Assembly (NCBI GenBank): GCA_963735005.1
Contig: CAVTJA010000001.1
Span: forward strand, 1-6,334
Direction of reading: 5' to 3'
DNA from: WTKG01 sp963735005
GTDB lineage: Bacteria > Actinomycetota > Actinomycetes > Actinomycetales > Demequinaceae
Length of the DNA: 6,334 nt
Shown: one piece after another, positions 1 through 6,334 of the stretch
Numbering within the stretch: the stretch's first letter is position 1
Layout: every line of letters begins with the position of its first letter
The notes under the pieces: generated by a model
The model's database searches: none
What the model saw: the letters and a program-made list of their open reading frames with translations, nothing else
Told to the model about the DNA's origin: nothing
Made by a program: the position numbers and the translations under genes

Positions 1-5
1 GGTGG

Positions 6-2144
6 CTAGCGCCGGTCCGCGAGCGCGGCGACGGGGCTTTCTGCGCGCACGGAGGCTGACACGAACACGGACCCGAGCACAGCGACCAAGGTGCCGACGC
101 CAACCACCACGGCTGCGATCAGCACACACACGCCGAACGCAGGCAGGTAGTCGGGGAACGTGCCGCGGTGCGCCTGGTCCCACGTGAGCTGGGTGGTGAA
201 GTGGATCAGCACCCCCGCGGCCGAACCGATCGCGCCCAGGAGGAACATACCCAACAGATGCGGTACCAGGTGCTGCACCGCTGCGCCCAGCTTGGCGTCG
301 TTCACGGACAGCCCAAGCGCCTGCCGGGTGGCCAGGCTGCGCCGGGTCGCGGCGCGATCCGCAAGGTGCACCGCGACCGCGATCGCCTCGAACAGCAGCG
401 TGGCCACGAGGAGCGCGAACGCGCCGATTCCGGTCACGACATACAAGTCGGGGCCGTCGCCAGGCGCGGACCACCAGCGGTCTTCCTGGCGAGCCAAGAC
501 GTCAGCGCTGGTCACGAACAGCATCAGCCCCGCGCTGAGGCCGAACAGCAACGCGGCGGGAAGGCCCTGGCGCGGCCGGTCGTTGAGGGCGTCGCCCGCT
601 GCCATGAGCCACGGACGGCGGGATCGGGCCATGCGTTCGCCGGACTTCGCGATGGCCAGCCGCAGCATCTCCTTCGCCCCGATGAGGGTGGACAGCGCGA
701 GACCAAAGGCGGCGATGGTCGCGGTGACCACCCACAGTTTGAGGCTCACGGCGTCCATCAGGCCGTACGCGACGATGCCGAGCACCGCGGACGCCCCGGC
801 TATCCACGGCAAGACGCGGCGGACGGCCCGTGACGCGGTGCGCGGTTCGGGAGCCTCCCCGGCGGGCTTGAGCGCGTCAGCTGGCTGTGTGCGCGCAGCG
901 GCGAGCACCGGTACCGCAGCGACGATAAGCGCGAGCAAGGCGGCAAAGACCGCGACCTCCAGCCCTGCCTGCCACGGGATCGAGGCGAACCGCGGGAGGG
1001 CGGGGGTGTCGACGGTCGCGCGCGCGGCGGCCAGCAGTCCGTTGGTGGCGAGCAGGCCAAGGCCACCGCCCACAACAAACACGATGCCCGCAATGAAGCC
1101 AGCCTCGAGGAGCGACGCCGCCACGACGTCGCGTCGCGTCGCGCCCATCGCGCGTGCGGTCCCCACCCAACTTGATCGCGCACGCGCCTGGCTGCGGCCA
1201 AGCGCGAACGCCATGGCCAGCACGCCGGCGCCCGCGACAAAGCAGCCGAGCAACGCCCACGTCGCGACGCTGGAGCCTGGCAGCCAGTAGAACCAGGCGC
1301 CGTCCGACCACGGTTCGTAGTCGGTCCGCGAGCCAAGTTCCGCTAGCTCGGGGAAGGTCGAGGAATCGCCCGACCACGCAAGCGAAGTCTCAGGAGCTGC
1401 GATGAACGGCTCGTCGTTGGAGGTCGCATCGGGGCTGCTCGACGCTCGCACGTACTGCGCGAACGGGCCCGTCACGGTGGAGGAGTCCGCCCAGTTGAAG
1501 TACGCGTCGGGAGCGAACGAGTAGAACGTGCTGTCGCCCTCGACGGCGCTGCGGCTCAGGCCGGACACGGTGAAGGCCGGGATGGGCGGCGCCTCGCCGT
1601 GGAGGTTTGACGCGCGCGTGAAGGTCACCGCGTCCCCGATGCCGACGTCAAAGACGCGTGCGGCCGAGATCGACAGCACCACCTCGCCAGGCTCCGGGGC
1701 CTCACCCTCGACGAGCGCGGCTTCCCAGTCGAATTCACCGGTCGCCGCCACGCCTTGAGCGAAGCTGTCGCCGTCGTTACGCACCAGCGGCCGCAGGAGC
1801 GTCTCGCGCCAGGCGGTCACGGGCGAGCCTGCGGTGAGTGCGCGGCTCACCCAGGCGTCCGACTCGGCGATGGTGGTGATCGGAAAGTCTCTCGGGACGT
1901 CTTGCGCGACGACGGGGCTCGCGGGCCCGCCAGGCGTGTCGGGCCCGAACAGCGTGCTGACGCGCTCGACGTGGGGCAGGCCACCCGTCGCGATGTCGTT
2001 CGCGTCAGATTCGATGCGCTGCTGCGTGCTTGCGACTCCGACCGCGAGCGTCAGCGTCGCCACGCCCATCGTCATGAAGATGGCGGCCGCGCGGGTGTAG
2101 CGGGCCGTGGCGCGGGCCTGCTGGATGGCGAGGTTCCAGATCAT
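6..2144 (-). CDS. FtsX-like ABC transporter permease, gene C
   Basis: A 712-residue membrane subunit of an FtsX/MacB-superfamily ABC transporter and the last gene of the run visible here. Predicted helices: 17-39, then an extracytoplasmic domain at about 40-292, then 293-316, 345-372, 394-418, 445-466, 470-492, 529-548, 567-593, 625-650 and 668-697. Family marks are MAFALGRSQA...WVGTARAMGA (311-335), QPADALKP after helix 4, and ATRQALGLS (605-613). The external domain has GEVVLS...GIGD (153-171) and AYFNWAD (214-220), and ends in an aromatic-rich stretch before helix 2 (WSDGAWFYWLPG, 279-290). The external loop between helices 7 and 8 is only about 18 residues and includes a WW pair. Two cysteines, C301 and C673, both fall in membrane helices. 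The start ATG overlaps the stop of gene B as ATGA, with an AGGGGG site 7 bases upstream. The stop is TAG at 6-8, so the C-terminus is complete. It is the most divergent of the three: it lacks the VTE motif after helix 4 that genes A and B share. Confidence 0.95.
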   Translation of the reverse strand: MIWNLAIQQARATARYTRAAAIFMTMGVATLTLAVGVASTQQRIESDANDIATGGLPHVERVSTLFGPDTPGGPASPVVAQDVPRDFPITTIAESDAWVSRALTAGSPVTAWRETLLRPLVRNDGDSFAQGVAATGEFDWEAALVEGEAPEPGEVVLSISAARVFDVGIGDAVTFTRASNLHGEAPPIPAFTVSGLSRSAVEGDSTFYSFAPDAYFNWADSSTVTGPFAQYVRASSSPDATSNDEPFIAAPETSLAWSGDSSTFPELAELGSRTDYEPWSDGAWFYWLPGSSVATWALLGCFVAGAGVLAMAFALGRSQARARSSWVGTARAMGATRRDVVAASLLEAGFIAGIVFVVGGGLGLLATNGLLAAARATVDTPALPRFASIPWQAGLEVAVFAALLALIVAAVPVLAAARTQPADALKPAGEAPEPRTASRAVRRVLPWIAGASAVLGIVAYGLMDAVSLKLWVVTATIAAFGLALSTLIGAKEMLRLAIAKSGERMARSRRPWLMAAGDALNDRPRQGLPAALLFGLSAGLMLFVTSADVLARQEDRWWSAPGDGPDLYVVTGIGAFALLVATLLFEAIAVAVHLADRAATRRSLATRQALGLSVNDAKLGAAVQHLVPHLLGMFLLGAIGSAAGVLIHFTTQLTWDQAHRGTFPDYLPAFGVCVLIAAVVVGVGTLVAVLGSVFVSASVRAESPVAALADRR

Positions 2145-4252
2145 GTGCGTGCCCCCTGGCGGTTGTTGTCCGCCCCACGCTCGATGGGCGGGTAGGCGTC
2201 GCGCCGCGACTGCGTCGCGGCGAACACGGCGGCGCCGATGGCGCCAATGACGAGCGCGATCCCTGCCCCGAGGCCAAGCGCCGCGAGCGTATCCACGATG
2301 CTTGGCGCGCCCAGGAATCCCGTCTCGTCGTGCGCCGGCTGTGTGTCGTACGCGCGCTGGAGCGGTGAGGCGAGCGCGAGGATGCCGCCGATCACCGAGC
2401 CCACCGCGACGCCCGCGACCTGGGGCGCGAAGAACTGGACGAACGCGGAGCGCACGCTATCGCGGCGGCTGAGGCCAAGCGCGCGCTGAGTGGAGTCGTC
2501 ACGCTCGGAGACGCGCGCGTTGTTCACGGCGATCGCGAGGCCGACCAGCACGGCGATCGCGACGGACAATGTCGCGGTGGTGGCCACCCAAGACGGCACG
2601 AGGTACGAGCTTTCGATGTTCCACCCGGTGTCGCTGTAGTCGAGCGGGTCGGGCGTGACCACCGTCTTGAAGGCGTTGTTGCCGAGGTTGGACGCCGACA
2701 GCAGCGCCGCCGTCATGACCGCCAACATTGTGACGAACGCAGGCGCCACGTACTGACGCGGCCGCGCCGACACAGCGATCCCCGCGGCGATCGCCCAAGC
2801 CGCGCGCCTGCGCGTCAGCCATCGCCCCAGAATCGGCAACGCGACGCGGAACAGCTCGAGCAGCAGGAAGAACCCGAGGATCACGTCCACGATCGTTGCG
2901 ACGACCCGAGCGCCGTCGCTCAGCGTTGGCTGCCAGCCAGCGGTTACGAAAGGCACGGAGATGGCGAGTGCCAAGGGGATCACGAGCCACCAGACCGAGA
3001 CCCGCCGCGACGCTTCGGCTTCCGTCACTTCGTTCACCGACTTGAGCGCGGCGACCGGCGGCACCCGGCTGGCCCAGTACGCGGGGACGATGGCGACGAT
3101 GACGCTGAGCACGATCGCCAGGACCGCGGCGACTGACCACACCCAGGCGGCGCTTCCGAGGCCCAGGGGGACGATGCCGCGCGGCGCACGGAAGTTGTGG
3201 ATCGACACGTATGTGATGTTTGCGAGCGCCGCGCCCGCGACGCCGAGCACGAAGGCGAGCCCGGCCATGCCTAGCGCCTCTAGCGCTGCGACGGCTCGCA
3301 GGGTGCCCTTCTCGGCGCCGAGCGTGCGCGCGGTCGCGACCCACTGCAGCCGTCGCTGCGCCTGCGTACGTCCGAGCGCAAACGCCATCAGGATCACGGA
3401 CGCCGCCATCGCCACTGCGCCCATCCACGCCACCCACGACGATGCGGGGTTCTCGGATTGAATGTCGTTTCCTGAGACGTCCTCGAACGCAAGTGCGTCC
3501 AACGCTGGGCTCCCACCGTCCCAGCTCAGGTGGATACTCGCCGTCTCGAGCCGCTCGGAAATTCCGTGGTCGGGCGCGATCCAGAGGTCGGTGAACACTG
3601 AGTCCGTCCCGAACGAGTCGTCCCACGAGAGCAACGCGTCGGTGCCGTAGCCGTACGCGTACGGCTCCGGCGTCTTCATGATCTGGATGACGGTGAAGTC
3701 GTGGGTGGTTCCTTCGCGCGCTGCCTCATCGGGGTGCGGCGCGTTCGCCTCCCACGTCGTGAGGCGTCCCGCCAGGGAGACGACGTCGCCGACGCCCGCG
3801 TGCAGCTTTCGCGCGGCGGCGGCGCTCAGCACCACCTCGCCGGAGGCCGGTAACCGATCCACGCCAAGCAACGCGTAGGCGTGGTCGCCGATGACGCTGG
3901 CGGCGACGAGCGGCTCGCCGGTGGTCACGGCAAACGGCGTGCCGTAGCGGCGGGCGGAAAACGGTACGTCCGACGCTTGCGCGCGGTCCACAAGTTGGCG
4001 GGCATCGGCCTCGAGCATCGCACCGCTGTAGCTCACAGGCAGTTCCGAGCCGTCGATCCAGGGCGACAGCCACGCATTGCGTTCGTAGGTGAAGCCCGCG
4101 AGTTCGTTTGCCTGGCTGTCGGCCAACTGTCGCGTGTGAGCCTGAAACCCGGCGAAGCCGACGAACGCGACGGCCACCGCGAGCATCGCGGTCGCCCACG
4201 CGAAGTAGCCGCGGTTGGCGCGGGACTGCTGTCGTGCGAGTCGCCAGATCAT
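2141..4252 (-). CDS. FtsX-like ABC transporter permease, gene B
   Basis: A 703-residue membrane subunit of an FtsX/MacB-superfamily ABC transporter, lying between two paralogues. The N-terminus MIWRLARQQSRANRG is a short amphipathic cytoplasmic stretch. Predicted helices: 16-36, then an extracytoplasmic domain at about 37-272, then 273-295, 322-350, 370-395, 419-440, 448-475, 502-523, 553-577, 606-630 and 651-680. Family marks are MAFALGRTQA...WVATARTLGA (289-313), PPVAALKSVNEVTE after helix 4, and TQRALGLS (588-595). The external domain has GEVVLS...GVGD (138-156) and LLSWDD (207-212). There is no cysteine. The ATG at 4252 is chosen over the longer in-frame opening at 4816. It gives the family N-terminus, overlaps the stop of gene A as ATGA and has an AGGGG site 7 bases upstream; the extra 188 codons are arginine-rich shadow inside gene A. 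This protein is closer to gene A than to gene C in the stretch after helix 4. It probably works with its neighbours, but the pairing is not known. Confidence 0.95.
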   Translation of the reverse strand: MIWRLARQQSRANRGYFAWATAMLAVAVAFVGFAGFQAHTRQLADSQANELAGFTYERNAWLSPWIDGSELPVSYSGAMLEADARQLVDRAQASDVPFSARRYGTPFAVTTGEPLVAASVIGDHAYALLGVDRLPASGEVVLSAAAARKLHAGVGDVVSLAGRLTTWEANAPHPDEAAREGTTHDFTVIQIMKTPEPYAYGYGTDALLSWDDSFGTDSVFTDLWIAPDHGISERLETASIHLSWDGGSPALDALAFEDVSGNDIQSENPASSWVAWMGAVAMAASVILMAFALGRTQAQRRLQWVATARTLGAEKGTLRAVAALEALGMAGLAFVLGVAGAALANITYVSIHNFRAPRGIVPLGLGSAAWVWSVAAVLAIVLSVIVAIVPAYWASRVPPVAALKSVNEVTEAEASRRVSVWWLVIPLALAISVPFVTAGWQPTLSDGARVVATIVDVILGFFLLLELFRVALPILGRWLTRRRAAWAIAAGIAVSARPRQYVAPAFVTMLAVMTAALLSASNLGNNAFKTVVTPDPLDYSDTGWNIESSYLVPSWVATTATLSVAIAVLVGLAIAVNNARVSERDDSTQRALGLSRRDSVRSAFVQFFAPQVAGVAVGSVIGGILALASPLQRAYDTQPAHDETGFLGAPSIVDTLAALGLGAGIALVIGAIGAAVFAATQSRRDAYPPIERGADNNRQGART
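2152..2157 (-). promoter_or_regulatory. Ribosome binding site of gene C
   Basis: On the minus strand this reads AGGGGG, 7 bases before the ATG at 2144-2142, and lies inside the last codons of gene B. The spacing and GGGG core match the site before gene B. With the ATGA overlap (2141-2144) it points to translational coupling of genes B and C. Confidence 0.72.
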
Positions 4253-6334
4253 GAGTGAGCCCCTATCGCTGCGCCGACCGGAGTCCCACGCGTGAGCGTT
4301 GCCGCCACCGCGTAGGACACGAACCATGCCACCGTCAGTCCCGCCGCGGCCACGCCGAGCGCGAGCAGCGACCCTACTGCGGTGCCATCGACGACTGCCG
4401 AGATGCGTGAGGTCGGGCCGAGCGTCCGGTCGACCAGCGCCACGCCCACGAACGCGATGGCTGCCGCCGCGACGCCTACGAGCGCCCCGATCGCCTGGGG
4501 AAGCCATTGCCGCAGCGTCAGCGCTAGGCGTTGGCCGGATGCGCGCAGGCCCATGGCTCGCGCGGCAGCGGATTCGCGGGCGGTCGCGCCATGGAGCGAG
4601 GTGAAGATGGCTGAGGCGACGAGCTGGATGACCGCGAAGACCAACGCTGCGGCGCCGACAATCGCGGCGTAATTGAGCCCGCCCCATTGCTGTCGGAAGG
4701 CCGCGCGAAGCGCATAGTTCTCGTCGCCAATGGCGTGGTGGCTCATGAAGCTGTTGATGGTTTCCGCGGAATAGGCGTCGAAGAGTGCGGCCACGAACCC
4801 GATTGCGACCACCCACAGCACCGCAGGGGCCACCGCGTGGCGCGGTCGCGCGATCATCGCTTCGCCCGCCGCGATCGCCGCTGGCCGGCTGGAACGTGCC
4901 AGCCGACGGGCCACCGCGGGGATTGCGTGGCGCAGGAACTCCACCAGGATCCCCATGCCGGCAACGCTAATCACGCCGTACGTCAACATTCTGACGGTGT
5001 CGATGCCGTCGGCGTACGGGTGGCTCCTGACCACGGTCGCGAGCGTGGCGACGGCAAGCCCGAGTGGACCCCAGAGCCACCATGCCTTGACGTTGCGCGA
5101 AACGGTGCCCTCGGTGACGTCGCTGACCGGCTTGAGCGCCGCGACCGGCTGGACGCGAGCGCCCCAGAACGCGGGCACCGCGGCAACGATCCCGGCGACG
5201 AGCGCAGCGGCGACGGCCGGCACCGCGATGACCAGCCACGACACGGCGATGCTGCTCGGGCCAAGCGGGTACGGCGTCGACGCCCGTGCGGCCGCCAGGT
5301 GGATGGCGGCGGCGCCCCATCCCAGGAGCAGCCCGGCGGCGAGGGCGGCTATGGCAACCAGCGCGGTCTCGGCGATAGTCGCAAGGATGACGTGGCGCTT
5401 GGTCGCCCCCAGGGTGCGGGCGGTAGCGATCCAGCGGGTGCGCGCGGCGGCCTGGCTACGCCCGACCGCGAACGCCATGACGATCATCGCCACGAATAGC
5501 GTCGCGGCTGCTCCCACCCACACGTCCGAGGACTGGGCGACGCGGAAGCCACGCCCTACGTACGAGTCAACGAGCACAGCGCGGTATGGCTCGAGCTCGG
5601 GTGCAGGTCCTGACCAGTACGTCGTCGCGTCGGCGTGGAACCCGGTGGCGTCCCCATCGTTGTAGAGCACGCGGACGTATCCGAGGCCCTCGGGGTCGTT
5701 GAATTCGTCCCACGACAGGTACGCGCCGGGCGCCCAGATGTCGAAGCCGGCGAGCTGCGTCGACGCGGAGAGGCCGACGACGGTGACCTCCACCGTGCGC
5801 CGCGTGTTACCGCCCCCCTCATCGAGGTCGTAGCCGAACACGTCAAGACTGTCCCCGAGGCCCACGTCGTAATCCTCGGCGATGTTTGCGGCGAGCACGA
5901 TCTCACCCGCGTCGCGTGGCTCGCGGCCAGCGACCACGATCGCACCCCAATCCACGTCGCCCGCAAGAATGAGGGTGTCGTTCCACGTGATCATTTCCGG
6001 GTCCTCCGAAGTCGGCGCCGGGTATCCAACGTTGCCGTGCGACACGAGCGTGGCGCGGGCTCCGCTCGCGTTTGCGCGATCGACCATGGCGAGAAGCTCC
6101 GACGGGGTCGCGTGCGTAGGAACGCCCTCCCACAACTCATCGTTCTGGGAAAGGTTGAATTCAGCCCTGTTCTCGAGGGCCGTACCGCGGGCTACGGTGA
6201 CGTCCCGTGGAAGCTCGGCCTGCGTCGCGGAGATGGTTGCGACGTAAGTCAACACCCCAACCAACACGGTGAGTAGCGCCGTTATCCACACCGTGTAGGT
6301 GCGGTTGGCGCGTAGCTGCTCGAGTGCAAGCTTC
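4249..6334 (-). CDS. FtsX-like ABC transporter permease, gene A (5' end cut by window edge)
   Basis: Membrane subunit of an ABC transporter of the FtsX/MacB (ABC3) superfamily. 694 residues are visible, numbered here from the first complete codon (6333-6331). Predicted helices: 14-36, then an extracytoplasmic domain at about 37-269, then 270-292, 317-345, 362-390, 417-437, 447-466, 502-522, 552-580, 607-634 and 650-680. The cytoplasmic motif after helix 2 (286-310) reads MAFAVGRSQA...WIATARTLGA. A second FtsX-type loop (583-596) contains RESAAARAMGL. The external domain carries GEIVL...GLGD (143-161) and AYLSWDE (204-210). No cysteine is visible. An in-frame GTG at 6291 is not the likely start, because the 14 codons upstream of it (KLALEQLRANRTYT) match the conserved N-terminus of gene B. 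By that alignment the start lies three codons beyond the first visible lysine, just outside the window. The gene ends TGA, overlapping the ATG of gene B. The permease family is clear; the substrate is unknown. Confidence 0.93.
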   Translation of the reverse strand, partial: KLALEQLRANRTYTVWITALLTVLVGVLTYVATISATQAELPRDVTVARGTALENRAEFNLSQNDELWEGVPTHATPSELLAMVDRANASGARATLVSHGNVGYPAPTSEDPEMITWNDTLILAGDVDWGAIVVAGREPRDAGEIVLAANIAEDYDVGLGDSLDVFGYDLDEGGGNTRRTVEVTVVGLSASTQLAGFDIWAPGAYLSWDEFNDPEGLGYVRVLYNDGDATGFHADATTYWSGPAPELEPYRAVLVDSYVGRGFRVAQSSDVWVGAAATLFVAMIVMAFAVGRSQAAARTRWIATARTLGATKRHVILATIAETALVAIAALAAGLLLGWGAAAIHLAAARASTPYPLGPSSIAVSWLVIAVPAVAAALVAGIVAAVPAFWGARVQPVAALKPVSDVTEGTVSRNVKAWWLWGPLGLAVATLATVVRSHPYADGIDTVRMLTYGVISVAGMGILVEFLRHAIPAVARRLARSSRPAAIAAGEAMIARPRHAVAPAVLWVVAIGFVAALFDAYSAETINSFMSHHAIGDENYALRAAFRQQWGGLNYAAIVGAAALVFAVIQLVASAIFTSLHGATARESAAARAMGLRASGQRLALTLRQWLPQAIGALVGVAAAAIAFVGVALVDRTLGPTSRISAVVDGTAVGSLLALGVAAAGLTVAWFVSYAVAATLTRGTPVGAAIGAHS
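4260..4264 (-). promoter_or_regulatory. Ribosome binding site of gene B
   Basis: On the minus strand this reads AGGGG, 7 bases before the ATG at 4252-4250, and lies inside the last codons of gene A. It decides the start of gene B in favour of 4252 over the longer in-frame opening. Together with the ATGA overlap (4249-4252) it suggests that ribosomes finishing gene A restart on gene B. Confidence 0.7.

Noticed and set aside
160..1290. A plus-strand open frame of 376 codons antisense to gene C
   Set aside because: The translation is rich in Arg, Ala, Ser and Pro with no recognisable domain and no convincing ribosome binding site. Long antisense open frames are expected opposite GC-rich genes with strong third-position bias.
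2499..3626. A minus-strand open frame of 375 codons in another frame inside gene B
   Set aside because: An arginine-rich out-of-frame reading of gene B, which itself has clear helices and FtsX motifs. It is a shadow frame.
4687..5665. Two overlapping plus-strand open frames (4687-5499 and 4955-5665) antisense to gene A
   Set aside because: Low-complexity translations rich in Gly, Arg, Asp, Ala, Ser and Thr, lying wholly opposite a well-supported membrane protein gene. They are mirror frames rather than genes.
6328..6333. An AAGCTT (HindIII) site at the right edge, possibly a cloning boundary
   Set aside because: The reading frame of gene A runs through it and its translation matches the paralogous N-terminus, so it is native coding sequence.
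6..6334. Possible cell-division FtsX or a MacAB-TolC efflux system
   Set aside because: Cell-division FtsX is about 300 residues with four helices, and MacB carries its own fused ATPase domain. These proteins are about 700 residues with ten predicted helices and no nucleotide-binding domain.
6..6334. BceB-type antimicrobial-peptide resistance permeases
   Set aside because: The helix count is similar, but the large external domain is between helices 1 and 2 rather than 7 and 8, and no BceA, BceR or BceS partner is present.
1..6334. Terminators, promoters, CRISPR arrays, tRNAs or mobile elements
   Set aside because: No spaced direct repeats, tRNA-like cloverleaf, terminal inverted repeats or non-coding gap were seen. 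Only 5 bases lie beyond the last stop codon, so any operon promoter or terminator is outside the window.

Overview
The window is about two-thirds GC and coding from end to end. Its bias towards GCG, CGC and GAC codons, short overlapping genes and G-rich ribosome binding sites fit a high-GC actinobacterium, possibly a member of the Micrococcales. That placement comes from composition and gene style only, because no marker gene is present.

All real coding is on the minus strand. Three paralogous FtsX-like (ABC3/MacB superfamily) ABC transporter permeases follow one another, read from the right edge to the left: gene A (about 6342 to 4249, its first few codons lie beyond the right edge), gene B (4252-2141) and gene C (2144-6). 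Both junctions are ATGA overlaps, where the stop of one gene shares bases with the start of the next. Each downstream start has a GGGG-core ribosome binding site exactly 7 bases before the ATG. No intergenic space, promoter, terminator, RNA gene, repeat array or mobile element is visible. Gene C ends 5 bases from the left edge.

Each protein is about 700 residues with a predicted ten-helix layout. An N-terminal amphipathic stretch leads into helix 1, followed by a 230-250-residue extracytoplasmic domain. Helices 2-4 form the first FtsX unit, helices 5-6 are a linker, and helices 7-10 form a second FtsX unit with only a short external loop. The three share a nearly fixed cytoplasmic motif after helix 2 and differ mainly outside the membrane. 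They look like the membrane subunits of one or more ABC systems that bind or move something at the outer face of the membrane. The ATPase they need is not in the window and should lie just outside it. The substrate cannot be read from the sequence.

This looks like an ordinary transporter operon. The main points of interest are the run of three full-length permeases in strict translational coupling, their apparent origin by tandem duplication, and two gene-start traps (a false GTG at 6291 and a false long start at 4816).
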